Shown here piece after piece: positions 53,842 through 64,000 of a DNA stretch of 64,000 nt. A program made the translations under genes and the position numbers. This DNA comes from Schizophyllum amplum (Eukaryota > Basidiomycota > Agaricomycetes > Agaricales > Schizophyllaceae), in assembly GCA_007026445.1 (NCBI GenBank), contig VDMD01000024.1:1-64000 (forward strand). Reading direction: 5' to 3'. Each line of letters begins with the position of its first letter. The stretch's first letter is position 1. Below the pieces are notes generated by a model. The model searched no databases, was not told the DNA's origin, and worked only from the letters and a program-made list of their open reading frames with translations.

Positions 53842-56752
53842 TTACGCTGCCACCAGCTGCTCACAGACCCACGTCACGTCGTCCAGCAGACGGAGCCACG
53901 AGCGTGCGTTGGGGGTCGTCCTACTCCCGAGCACATTGCCCCACCAGCAAAGGCACGCGACCACAGATAGCATTCCGTTTTGGCCGCGGACCTCAAGTGC
54001 GGCTCCCCAGTCATCCTCGTGGACCTGGCGCTCGGGCTCACGCTGTCCCGCTGGATCCACGTTGCGCCACGCCGGCTGCATAGCCGCCCACCAAGCCCAC
54101 AGTTCCGTCGAGAAGGTGTCTGCGTCGACCACGGTGGGCATCTTCTTCACGCGAGCTGCGCGCCCCGCATGGATCCAGGTGATCAGGAGGGCGGGCTTTG
54201 GCGCGCTCGTCCTCGCCTTGTTGCCTTTGCCGATTTCGAAGCCGTTCGCTGATTCAAGAGCACACCAGGCGCGGAGGAGGTGATTGTACTCCTTGCCGAG
54301 GGCGGGGCAATTGACGCTATCGAAGTTGGTCGTGAACCACGCTTGAGCGCCGGGGGGGCAGACGACTGGCGCCTGATCGTTGTTCGCGTCGCCAGGCATC
54401 ACAGTTGTGATCGCGTCGTCAGAAATGGTATCCATCTGCACGTCCTCGTCTGCGGGACTGTCGACGTCCATCTCGTCCTTCTCCGGCTCCAGGTTGAGCT
54501 TCGCTGGCGCGCGCATGACCTCTTTGCCATCCTCCTCGTCCTTGTCGGCTTCCGGATCTTCCGCTTGCTCAGCGCGCTCCTTGGAGGCGAACTCGTCTTC
54601 GTCCTCGGCAGCTTCAGGGTCCTGCGCGAGCTCGGCGCGTTCCTGGGCGGCGAACTCGTCTCCGTCCTGGGCAGCTTCAGGGTCCTGCGCTAGCTCGGCG
54701 CGCTCCAAAGCGGCAAAACGATCGTCGCCAGGAGAGACGCCCGGCATCGCATGGACCTCCGGCGTCGCGTGGACCTCCGGCGTCGCGGGGACCTCCGGCG
54801 TCGCAGGGACCTCCGGCGTCGCGGGGACCTCCGGCGTTGCGGGTGCATCCGTCAACGCCTTGGCCGTTAGCCGCATCCTGGGCTTTGGGCGAGGCCCAAG
54901 CAGCGTGACGTCGGCGACCCGCGCCTTCTTGAGCGGCCTTCTGGCGTCATACGCAGAGTCCACCTCGAGTTGATATTCGTCGCCTGAATCCGCTGCAGCG
55001 ATCCTCTTGGCAGTGGACGATGTCGTTCCACGCCTCCGCGCGTCGCGGATAGGATGCTCGTCCTCCGACGAGTCAGAGTCGATAGCTGCCTTTGATGAGG
55101 AAGCGGCGGCGGCGGACGCCTTCGTAGAGGTAGTGGCGGCAGGCGCCCTTGATGTCGTAGAGGTAGCCGCGGGTGTCTTGTGCGAGATAGCGGCGGAGGC
55201 CTTCGAGGAGCCAGCACCACCCGTCTTTGAGATCGACGGGGCAGGCTTCCTCGAAGACGAGGCGGCGGGCTTCTTAGAAGACGAGGCAGCGGGTTTCTTG
55301 GAGGACGAGGCGGTGGGCTTCTTGGTAGACGAAGCGGAGGGCTTGACGGATTTGAAGGCGACCTTGCTCGCGGCTTTGGACTTGGCGGTCGAAGCGCGCT
55401 TGCCCTTGGTGAGTATAGGCGTGTCGGAGTCGGAGTCGCTGCTGTCCGCATCCGAAGGTCCTGACGACGAGTCATCGTCTTCGTCGTCATCCATCGACAG
55501 CAGGCCGTCAGGCATGGTAGGGATCGGTACCGCGGTGTTGTCGGGCTTCAGGGCGCTCATTGACTTCTCGAGGTCGGCTGTAAATAGTGTTAGCTTCGTG
55601 TCAAAAATCGTATCTAAATGGAGAGCTTACTGAAGGCGGTATTCAAGTACGCGGTGAAGCACTCCTTCACCATCTTGAGGCCGGAAGGATCGTGTTCCGC
55701 CCAAGACAGCGGACGGGCGCCATGATTTTTCCCAGCGCAGATGGAGTGGACACGAATCTCGCCCTCGTAGCTAGGGATGGGGCCTCCTACGAGGAGCGTG
55801 GCATGTAAGCCCGTGTATTCCTGGATGCCGGTGAGGATGGGACTCGCGAAATGCTTCAGATTGTTGATCGCGCTGGGGAATCCTCGTCAGTCCAGGCAAA
55901 ATATAGAGCCCACGGTCACTCACTCCTGACGCGCTTGCGGTTCCTTCGACGGCCCTTCCTTCATGAGGCGATCGTAGGCGTCGCGCTCCTGCTGCGCTAG
56001 CTCACGCGCTCTTGTCGCGTACGCCTCGCGCTGCTCATCCGACAATTTCCCCCACTCCTTCATCACCACCTCCCGCATGCGCCAGTTCGCGTCGGGTTTC
56101 GCGTCTTCAGCGACCTCGTTCGCTAAGACCTGCGCCTTCCAAACTTCCGTGTAGAGTGGGCGGAGCATGGCGCCCTGCTCGACTTGGAACTGTTGTGGTC
56201 CATTTCGGGCCTTGACCTTGGACTTCACGTTGCTGAGCTTCGAGAGGAGCAAGGCGAATGCGTTCTTCTTGGGATCCATGCTGCAGCGAGGAGCGCGAGT
56301 GATTTTGGTCGCATGGTATTTCAGCCATCGTGTGATACGCTGACATGTGACATTAGTCACGAACATCCCACGCACACGCGACCACGTACTGCGTTCAACT
56401 GGGCGATGCGGGCAAGCACTCGAGTCTTGGCCTCGTCGTCTAGCCCAGCGCCGAGGTCGTACGCAATTTCGGGATCATATTCAGGGAGGGGGAGGTCTGG
56501 CTCTGTGTCGTCGGATAGATGGGGCGTTATTTGTACGTGGTACTGGTTGCAGATATCAGCGAGACACTTGCGTTCTTGAAGATATCCTCGCTGACAGGCG
56601 TCGATGTATTTGGCGAGGTTCGGGCGCAGTATCAGATCCTCGCGTGCGCCTTCCGCCCAGCCTTTCAGGCTAAGCTTGTCCGCCTTGGACTTTTTCCGCG
56701 ACGCCTTGGGCTTCTCGGAGGCAGCGTTCGTAGTGGAGGTAACGTCCGTCAT
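53842..56752 (-). CDS. Four-exon gene for a 918-residue low-complexity protein (unknown function)
   Basis: Exons 56752-56390, 56339-55924, 55872-55631 and 55577-53842, joined by GT-AG introns of 50, 51 and 53 nt; phases agree and no stops remain. N-terminal third: KAKSxK-rich start, then LARIAQLNA/RITRWLKYHATK and a charged helical stretch (WGKLSDEQREAYATRARELAQQERDAYDRL). Exon 3: HFASPILTGIQEYTGLHATLLVGGPIP and WAEHDPSGLKMVKECFTAYL, a compact domain. Exon 4: acidic Ser/Asp, Ser-Lys-Pro repeats, six PATPEV-like hexapeptides (54745-54855), three ~21-residue ERAELAQDPEA repeats (54530-54715), and a C-terminal Trp-rich domain (AWWAAMQPAWRNVD, LLDDVTWVCEQLV). I do not recognise the family; it resembles lineage-specific agaricomycete proteins. 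Basic linkers suggest a nuclear site (inference). Confidence 0.75.
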
Positions 56753-57083
56753 CTTCTGCCTGTGAGGCGGCTAATCAGTATCCCTGTAGGCCTCAAAGGG
56801 TATGCTCGACGTACTCGTATCACTCCTGTCGCTTGTGTGGGCAGGCGCGGCGATGAAGGAGAAGGTCAAGGACCGGGCGACGCATTTGTGTCAGGCCCCG
56901 CATACTTTTTCGCTTCATTTGCTGCCACCGCGCATGGCCGATTCACACTTTCCTAGCGTCGATTCAGCTTCCCGATTCAGCCCTCGGGAACAGCCGTCTG
57001 GTCCGTGTTTATCTCTTGCCGTCTTCTTATAAGGAGCGCTAACGGTTGGCTCGCTCCTTGTCCTCTTACTTTTTGCTCGTTCC
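56753..57083. promoter_or_regulatory. Divergent promoter region with TATA box
   Basis: 331 bp between two genes pointing away from each other. TATAAGG at 57028-57034 lies about 55 bp before the ATG of the plus-strand gene. Confidence 0.55.
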
Positions 57084-57805
57084 ATGTCTTCTCAAAACGG
57101 CAAGTGGCGGGTTTGCGCCCTACTGCGTCGCCTCATATGCTTTCCAGTTGCTCTTGACCCTGTCGTCGACGCGATCGACAGTGTCATCAGTCAACCGGTT
57201 GCGCCCACGTCCACCGTCGCCGCCGACGTCGTCAGCAACATCTCCGTGGATTTCCCCTCCGACGTGAGCGAGTTCGGGTCCGTCGAGATCACCATGCATG
57301 ACCCCGACGCGAATGAAATTGCCGTGGATCTTCCGGACAAGGATTCGGATAGCGACTCCTCGACCTCCGCCGTCTCGACCGAGCTCGATACCGACATGGA
57401 GGACGACATTGAGCTCATCATGGACCTCATTGCGCCCCGCCCGGCCGGCTTCTCTCGTGCCACCCGCCCCCACTTCGATTTCGTTGTCATGGACGACGAG
57501 GCCGACGAGATCGGCGTGGCGTTCGGTGTCGTCCCGAGCTCCTCGCTCACGTACCCGACGTCCTTCAATGCCGAGCACAAGAAGTTTTATGCAGTATCGT
57601 ACGGATGGTTTGTGGGCGTTTTCAACGACCCGTGAGTTCTCATGTCTTGGTTGCGCTGGGGTTGACTGAATTCCTCCACAGCAGCATGTTTAGCGACGCC
57701 ACGTCGCGCGTGTCGAGCCCTCGCCACTACACATGCAAGAGCCTCCGCGACGCTGTGTACTGGTTCAACGCGCAGCTCGCGCTCGGCCGCGTGGAGATAG
57801 CCTAA
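57084..57805 (+). CDS. Two-exon protein with one RNase H1 N-terminal-like (RHBD) domain
   Basis: Exons 57084-57631 and 57682-57805 (50-nt intron, GTGAGT...CACAG), 223 residues. The N-terminal 155 residues are acidic and low in complexity (DSDSDSSTSAVSTELDTDMEDD). The end reads KKFYAVSYGWFVGVFNDP, spliced to a stretch finishing HYTCKSLRDAVYWFNAQL. That matches the RHBD pattern: a YAVxxGxxxGVY strand, a splice, then xxSxxxAxxxF. RHBD binds RNA-DNA hybrid or dsRNA at the N-terminus of RNase H1; here no RNase H catalytic domain follows. It lies head-to-head with the 918-residue gene and upstream of a second RHBD gene. The GVF for GVY and the lost Trp make it a divergent member. Confidence 0.7.
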
Positions 57806-58410
57806 CGGAAGGTTCGTGTTTGACCAGTCGCGTCATTTGTGGCACTTAAAGATCTTTGCTTATAGCACACCACTGGTCTACATTTCTTGGGGATATTCTA
57901 CATAGCTGAGGTGTTGTGTATAGTCTAGTTACCAGCTATGTAATCCCTGACATATCCGACGTGTCCTCCTTGCTGCGCTGCATTGTATGGCTTGCAATCA
58001 TCTATCGTGTCCGTCCGCGGCCGGCGACGTGAGAGTCCCTCCCCGAGAAGTCCGAGTCTTCCAGCGCAGCGTCAAGCGGCAACCTGTGTATTCCCACAAG
58101 CTAGACGTAAGCTCAGTGCAGTCGGTGAGGGGCGTGTCCGAGCACGATGTGCGGATGAGGGCTCTCATCGACTTCAGCAGCCGGAAATGTGGTGCAATTC
58201 AATACAAAATGAGCCCTGTAACTGCGACATGCTCTTTCAACCTCCGCACTTGCCGCAGTCCGTCTTTATGCTCTTTCATTCAGATGTCTACTCGGGCGGG
58301 TGTATATTGACCGGGGATGCCTCGTTCAGCCCTCTGTCTCCGAATCGACCGTCCCTCTCTCCGAGTCGACACCATTATAAGGACGCTGGATCCATCAGCT
58401 TGCCCGCACA
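57806..58410. promoter_or_regulatory. Intergenic region with TATA box before the second RHBD gene
   Basis: TATAA at 58376-58380 lies 31 bp upstream of the ATG at 58411. The rest has no recognised gene; open frames are short. Confidence 0.55.
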
Positions 58411-59131
58411 ATGGCAGACGATCTCGCCCATCAGCTCTTTCAACTCTCTCTCACCGGGCAGTCGTATGGTACCGCATCCCTCACTGGATCTTCTACTCGG
58501 TTGCCTGCTCGTGGCGGTCGCCGCGGTGGGCGCGGAAGGCCCGCCTACCAGGCGTATGCCGTCTTTGTCGGACGCAGGGCCGGGGTGTACCTGAACTGGT
58601 GCGTTACAGCGTCGTCCGAGCTCCCAGAGAGCCACTGACAGTGTACCAGGGCGCAGTGCGATGCGCAAGTCCGCGGCGTCAGGCATAATTCGTACAAGGG
58701 ATACGAATCGAGGGCTGATGCCTATGGAGCCTTCGATATAGCTCAGGCGCGGGGACTGACGTTCTCGTGCGGAGACAATGTCATTCGCGTCGCGCAAGTA
58801 GCCGCTCGTGTCCGCCTTGACCTTGACGATTTACCTCTGTGCATGGCCTTCGTTGACGACGAAGTTGGTATTACCATGGCGGAGCGCATGAGCTTCTGGT
58901 ACGTTGTGTATAAGGGGACGCAGCCGGGCGTGTACAGGACGTAGTAGGCGCAATCTCACCGCCTATGTTGAACATCTTTTACTCACTCAAGTCTCCAGTC
59001 ATGAAGTTCAACTCGCGACTACTGGACTTGCCGACGCGCAGCATGACAGTTTCCGCGCGCGGGAAGACGCCATTGCTGCGTTCACGACTGCTCTGGAACG
59101 GGGGAATGTCTACAAGTTCATGCGTGCATAG
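58411..59131 (+). CDS. Three-exon protein with two tandem RHBD domains
   Basis: Exons 58411-58598, 58650-58940 and 58999-59131; introns of 51 and 58 nt. 203 residues. A short Gly/Arg-rich lead (RGGRRGGRGRP) precedes the first domain, YAVFVGRRAGVYLNW spliced to AQCDAQVRGVRHNSYKGY...ADAYGAF. The second starts FWYVVYKGTQPGVYRT and is spliced to HEVQLATTGLADAQHDSFRAREDAIAAF. Each domain has an intron at the same place, just after the GVY strand, as in the neighbouring gene, so all three domains look like copies of one intron-bearing unit. No RNase H domain is present. The second donor, GTAGTA, is unusual. Likely nucleic-acid binding; partner and role unknown. The family is also called viroplasmin-like, without implying a virus. 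Confidence 0.78.
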
Positions 59132-60172
59132 TGATACTCCGTAGACTACTGGAACCGTACAATATTCCTAGTCATCAATGTATACAGCGCCGCGCGCGAC
59201 TCGACACCTTGGCGGATAAGTGAGAACAATACCGCAATAGTATAAGCACCAATTTCATACCTGAGAGCATAACTTTGAGATGCCGCGAGGACATCCGACT
59301 TCCGAGGTCGTGGCCGAAGCGCACCCTGCAGTTAGCCACGCTCCCTGTAGTCGAACCACGAAGCAGATGTGCTCACTATAAACGGGAGATGTCCTTGCTA
59401 ACAGAGAAGATTGTTACACTGTCTGGTGAACCCTGCAAGTTCTTCCGAAGCAAAGACTTCATGCAGCGCGCATTCACGCATCAACATCGTTCTCTCCCTT
59501 GAATGTCATGATACCCTCTCCATCCCTCTCCATTGCTCTCGCATAAAGGTGTTGTACTTTTACAGACGTATCCTGGGTCAGCTCAACAACACAGTACGCT
59601 GGAATTCCGCCCAACGTCGCTGCTTACCCCGCCATTGAGCAGAGCCGGATCGTAACAATACTACTCACTCCTCAGACATCTGACTCTCGCCTGATCATTC
59701 ACACCTATCAGTGCCATATCGTACCCTCTTATATATGTTGTATCAGCGTACAATATCACTTCTACATAGCTTGTCTGGGCTACACATCCCGGTACGGCCC
59801 CATCTTTGACAACGGGTGAGATACTTACAGCTTGTCGACGTTGTCGTCCCCGTGCTCTTAGTGAGCTTTCAACGTGTGCGTGAGATTCAGGATTTCACTG
59901 ATTCTCTCAGAGATCGCTCGTAAAGCTTGTTCAGTCATCCCTTCATCACTATACATCGTTATCTGTCCCCTGAGGATGATCTCTGTACACGGCAGACGAA
60001 GTTGAACTTGCAGGTGACCGTGGGATATCAGACGGCAGGCGCCGTGCCCATTCAACGGGAGCTCAACTTGGCTTCCGGTATCTCGCTTCCCAAATTTTCT
60101 ATCCGACGGCGACCGACTGGGCTCTCCTCCTCTTCCTGAACCATCATACTGCATCCCCGAAAATTTCATCCT
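59132..60172. other. Intergenic, no gene supported
   Basis: A possible TATA-like ctataaac near 59377 precedes a 38-codon frame (59391, MSLLTEKIVTLSGEPCKFF) that I cannot extend by splicing. 59960-60140 carries a fragmentary open frame similar in composition to coding DNA. Nothing is firm. Confidence 0.35.
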
Positions 60173-62638
60173 ATGCCTGATCCCCCTTCTGAGGTCGACA
60201 ATCGCCCCTTCACCGTCAACAGCCAGCCTCTCGACGAATCGCACCTGCGCGGTGACATGGAACAGCCAGAAAACGTAGGCTCTGGGCGGCGGACACGCTC
60301 CATAGACGGCGCCGAGGCGCTCACTCACATGTTGGCTGGCGACCGGGACACTCTCATGCACAACCGGGACACTCTCATGCAGCCCGAGGGCAATCCGCTT
60401 GCAGACGACGAGACTCCCGACGAGGCCGGAAGCACAAACATCGCCGCCGCGATAGACTTCGCGGTCGTTCCCGTTCCTTGGATAAGGTACTTTCATTTCG
60501 TACATAACTCGGGCTCATTCTGATCAGTGCCCTCAGAGCGGGTCGCACTCCAGTTCCTACGCACGAAAATCCGGATGCTGAGGTGGTGGAGGTGGCGATA
60601 GTCGACGAGGACGAGGAGGTGGAGGTGGAGGTGCAAGTGCTGGTGGAAGATGACGATGAGATGGAGGTGCGCGAACGCGCGAGGGAGGCAGACGAAGCGG
60701 ACATGGAGCTCGTGGAGAGGGAGTTAGTAGGCGCCATGGACTACGCAAGCATGCTCGAAGACGACAGCCACCGCGTGGCTCGTCCCGGTGTCACCGTCAT
60801 CGACCGGTGGTCTTTCTTGTGAGTGCGCTCACCAACGTCGCCTACATTGGCTGATAGTGCTTCTCAGTCGCATGCTATTCGCCGTGCATAGAAATCTCAC
60901 CGCCTCGTTCCCCGAGCTAGTCATGTGGGGCCAGGTGTTTCTACGTTCCGATTACCGGTACGGTGACTTGGTTTCGGCGACGCGGGCCCACTCACAGCAC
61001 CTTCTCTAGCATCTGCATCTATCATCGAGCCGTCGAAGACAGCCTTCGATGGGTTATTTGGGACCCCGACGCGCCGGTACCGTATGATTTCTACGCGTTA
61101 AGGGGGCTGAGTGGCTGTGAGTATTCGTGGCGCTTCCGAGTAGATCAAGAACTCACGCTGTGTATATACAGGGCCTTTGCGCTCGCACATTCGCTGCCAG
61201 AGTACCTCCAGGGTTGGCGAATGACTAGGGCGACGTTAGGCAACCGCGTGCCCGGGGAGATTGTCATCACGACCGAGCCTCGACTGATCAGGGCCGGCCA
61301 AATTGTGGTGGACTCCGTCACCAACTTGACACTCCGGGAGCTCGCGTGGACCACGAATGGCACATGCGTTGTGCCGGAGGCAGGACGGTAAGTGATACTG
61401 TCCCTGATCACATTCGTGAACAACGACACTGACCAATTATGTTTAGGACGTACAGCTTTGCAGACCTCTATCCGCGCCCAGGCCAGCTGCACCTGGTCGA
61501 TTTCAACGCCGCTCGTGCTGCCGCGCATGAAACTGCTCTTCGTGCACCCCCTTCCACGCCGACGCGCCAGGAATCTGTCCCGCGGCACAATGGCTCTCCG
61601 GGGTCATCAACAATGGTCGAGACATCTTCGGACTACTCCTGGACGGACTCATCCGGCCCGCAAAACTGGAAGGTCGGTCAGCGCCTGCGACAACCGGATG
61701 GTACCTGGGGTCCAATGTGAGTAGATTCATGTCCGCATCCGAACTCAACATACTCATGCCCTATCAGCATACGCCCTCGTCTTCGTCGTCGCCGAGGAAC
61801 TCGGACACCCAGCCCGACTAGCTCCGCCCGGCGCGAAGCAGACAACGTTGGGAGCAACGACGAGTACGATAGTCAGGGGTTGATCCCAGCGGAGGAAGAG
61901 TCATCGTCGTCGGAAGACTCATCGTCGGATTCTCTGGAGTACGCCTGCACCGAGGCGACAGACGACTCGCGCAACTCCGACTCCAGCTCCAGCTCCAGCT
62001 CCTGCGACTCGGAGGATGGTGCACCACCATTAGCGCAGCGCCCCAGGTCGGAGGATAATGTACCGTCATCCCCGCCGCATCCCTTGGTCTTGACTAGCAG
62101 CGACGACGAGGCTATGCACGGGCCTAGGGACCCGTCCCCCATCGAAGTCACCGACGACGAGAGCAGCGTCACCCCGACCGTCTCAAGGGCAACCTCGGTC
62201 ATTGATCTTACGACCGACACTCCAGAGCGAGGGCGTGCGCGGATCCGTTTGATGTCGCCCATCGTTCTCGTGGACACTCCGGCGAGGGGCCGCCGCCGCC
62301 GACTGTTCTCGCCAATTGATATGACAGACGACGAGGGACCACCATCCAACCGGCGACGACTGTTCTCGCCAATCGATATGACAAACGACGAGGGATCGCC
62401 ATCCAACCGGCAACGCATGCCGACTGTCGACTTAACCAGCGAGGAAGAAGGCGATCCTACGACGCGGGCGTACATCAGCAGCGACGAGGAGGGTCAACAA
62501 TCTCCTCCGCAGTGGGGTGACCCTCCTCTGGATGGGGCGAGCCAGCAGTCGGCAGACTCAGATTCCGACGACCAAGCCGGCGAGAGTCGGGGCGATGTAT
62601 GGGGGAGCTCTGAGGATAGCAGGTCGCCTGAGGTGTAG
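60173..62638 (+). CDS. Six-exon 741-residue protein with an array of SUMO-interaction-like motifs
   Basis: Exons 60173-60486, 60528-60818, 60868-60957, 60998-61387, 61447-61716 and 61768-62638, with GT-AG introns of 40-60 nt; all phases fit and the total is 2226 nt. The N-terminus is polar with a direct repeat (DRDTLMH/NRDTLMQ) and an acidic Val/Glu run (VVEVAIVDEDEEVEVEVQV). The central region (residues ~200-400), with FRMLFAVHRNLTASFPELV, CIYHRAVEDSLRWVIWDP and GEIVITTEPRLIRAGQIVVD, is a compact domain I do not recognise. The C-terminal 250 residues are acidic and hold seven hydrophobic-core-plus-acidic motifs: LVLTSSDDE, PIEVTDDE, VIDLTTD, PIVLVDTP, PIDMTDDE, PIDMTNDE and VDLTSEEE (residues ~557-680). 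These look like SUMO-interaction motifs; binding is inferred. Confidence 0.75.
62080..62460 (+). other. Seven SIM-like motifs, including a near-tandem repeat
   Basis: The RRRLFSPIDMT(D/N)DEG unit is repeated twice about 57 bp apart (62297-62353 and 62354-62409). The other motifs are variants on the same hydrophobic-T/D-acidic plan. Confidence 0.7.
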
Positions 62639-62885
62639 TTTTGCTGAGGTAGATGGACGAGCGAGCATATACTTAGATAGATAGATAGTCGGATGTACAT
62701 AGATGAAAGTATGCGCGCCTTGGGCGCCGTTCCTTTTGGCACGTGACATTAGTGACGCGACGCGCTTGAAGTCTTGCTTCTCCCTCTTACCACTGCTCGT
62801 GTGACGGCATATCAACAATTATGGCTTGTTTGTCTCATATGCGATCGCTCTTGGCTCTTCGCTTCATTCTCCTCCCATCGTCAAC
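62639..62885. promoter_or_regulatory. Intergenic region with short GATA repeat
   Basis: Four tagatagatagata units lie near 62674-62688. No clear TATA box before the ATG at 62886. Confidence 0.4.
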
Positions 62886-63981
62886 ATGCTTCGAGGACGA
62901 CCGCCCAAGAACGACGGCGTATGGGACGATTTTGATATCACTACGAACCCCATAGCGGCACCAAACCTGTCCTACACCATCCACGAGAGCGGCGATCGCG
63001 TCGACTGCACTGCCCACGACTTCGAAGAACCAGCCCGGAAGAAGCGCAAAATAGGCGACCTCAATGGCGCGCATGCCGGATGGCGGCCGGTCCCCCGGAC
63101 AGACGAGGATGAAGCCAGCGCTGCGTACGACTTCCCTTCTTGGGCGACCGACTGGGCTGCCAGCGGAGATGGCGCAGGAGACTTTGATGCGGGGCTGGAC
63201 AACGAGTTCTGCGAGACTGGAAATAAGAGATTCCGACAAGGGACGGTACGTGGTGTGCTTGGGTACGTACATGCGGCAGCGGCTGACGTTCGTCAGATCG
63301 ATCCCATGCAGACGTGGCTAGAGCACTGTCCCCAGCAGTACATCGACGAGCTCACCTGGGGGGACGGCTTACGCGACCATCTCGACAGTCCCCACTGTAC
63401 TACCTGCAGCAAGGTGTACGTCCCTCGTACGTCTGGACCTTCCATCACCCCTGCGACAAGTGACAAAACACATGATCTGTTGTGTTGCTGGACCTGTGGG
63501 GACTTTACAGAGTGCCTCGACTGCTGCACAAGCAGGCACCGCTCGATGCCTCTGCATACCGTCGAGGTGAGCTTTTTGCATGTAGAAGCGGTGTTGACTG
63601 ACTTAGACTCAGAGATGGAGTGGGGAATACTGGGAAAAGGTGTCTCTATCGTCCCTAGGATACATATACCAGCTCGGGCACGGGGGCCTTCCCTGCTCCT
63701 TTCCGGACGACCGCGTGCGCACCATGGTCGTGCTCGACCGCGCCATACACTCCGTCCGCTATCGATATTGCGCCTGCCGCCTGGTCAACGCACCGGACCA
63801 CATCACCCAACTCCTCCGCAATCGCTGGTTCCCCGCGACGGTAATCGATCCGGAGACATGCGCGACCTTCGACATCCTTGACTTCTTTCGAACGAGCGCC
63901 GTATGCGCCAATGTGAACGCACACAATTTCATCAAGATACTCGAGAAGCAGACCGACGCGTTGAAACTGAACTGGGTCGCA
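62886..63981 (+). CDS. KDZ transposase gene, N-terminal part with CxC2 cysteine cluster (runs off window)
   Basis: The ATG at 62886 (MLRGRPPKNDGVWDDF) is preferred over an upstream in-frame ATG. Exons 62886-63245, 63297-63566 and 63607-63981, all phase 0; introns 51 and 40 nt; a further donor GTACGT at 63982. After an acidic/basic lead comes DPMQTWLEHCPQQYIDEL and a cysteine cluster (CTTC, LLCCWTCGDFTECLDCC, RHRSMPLHTVE). Then RWSGEYWEKVSLSSLGYIYQ, LGHGGLPCSFPD, HSVRYRYCAC and LLRNRWFPATVIDPETCATF, ending with FFRTSAVCAN. That order is characteristic of CxC2-like KDZ transposases of basidiomycetes. The catalytic part lies beyond the right edge, so I cannot say whether it is active. Confidence 0.88.
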
Positions 63982-64000
63982 GTACGTAGTATCTTTGACT

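Noticed and set aside
57084..59131. Viral (caulimovirus-like viroplasmin) insertion
   Set aside because: The shared fold is the cellular RNase H1 N-terminal domain, the genes have fungal introns and no viral genes adjoin.
61112..61166. Extra intron (GTGAGT...TACAG) in the SIM-motif gene
   Set aside because: Removal of 55 nt would break the frame; reading through is continuous and protein-like.
1..64000. CRISPR arrays, bacterial operons, rRNA genes
   Set aside because: No regularly spaced repeats of that kind and no rRNA-like sequence; introns and retroelements show a eukaryotic nuclear genome.

Overview
The window looks like a mushroom-forming basidiomycete (Agaricomycetes, perhaps Polyporales; inferred from gene families, not proven). 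It is GC- and CpG-rich. Protein genes carry many 40-55 nt GT-AG introns. It holds a KDZ transposase gene with a CxC2 cysteine cluster, a Plavaka-type transposase remnant, chromoviral Ty3/gypsy and several Ty1/copia elements. About 53 kb is nested transposons; the last 10 kb is a small island of intron-containing genes.

1-33.3 kb is one nest of insertions that can be read in order. A gag-only copia element F (+) was hit by a second one, D1 (-). D1 was hit by gypsy-1 (+, 3' LTR at 31452-31961, 5' end left of the window). Gypsy-1 was hit by copia-1 in its reverse transcriptase (1-4894), by TIR element A in its integrase (6965-10158) and by TIR element C in an extra downstream ORF. C was itself hit by TIR element B (13945-17144) and by a copia-P complex (17349-28203). 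A and B are near-identical inverted copies. Their 7-bp target duplications are exchanged: TACGGAG-A-CATCCTT and CTCCGTA-B-AAGGATG. So the 10159-13944 segment, with the end of gypsy integrase, most of ORF3 and one end of C, was inverted by recombination between A and B.

A/B (family 1) and C (family 2) are ~3.15-3.2 kb, GC-rich elements with ~300-bp terminal inverted repeats, CASCT ends, 7-bp target duplications, conserved hairpins and a conserved spliced-looking intron, but no recognisable transposase. They are the best candidate here for something undescribed.

17.3-28.2 kb is a large palindrome of copia P1 (-) and P2 (+), sharing one old frameshift and separated by a 499-bp copy of the element-F LTR/flank junction at 33220-33718. 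A third copy, P3, lies at 33952-36337, followed by a P-like LTR (G), gypsy-2 (-, gag-protease only), a Plavaka fragment, two small TIR elements, copia-E (43400-50196) carrying gag-only D2, and a hAT transposase remnant (50205-52390).

53.8-64 kb holds apparent host genes: a four-exon 918-residue low-complexity protein (-), two RNase H1 N-terminal-domain (RHBD) proteins (+), a six-exon 741-residue protein with seven SUMO-interaction-like motifs (+), and the 5' part of a KDZ CxC2 transposase gene (+) that runs off the right edge. Exon models were built by hand from reading frame and splice sites.
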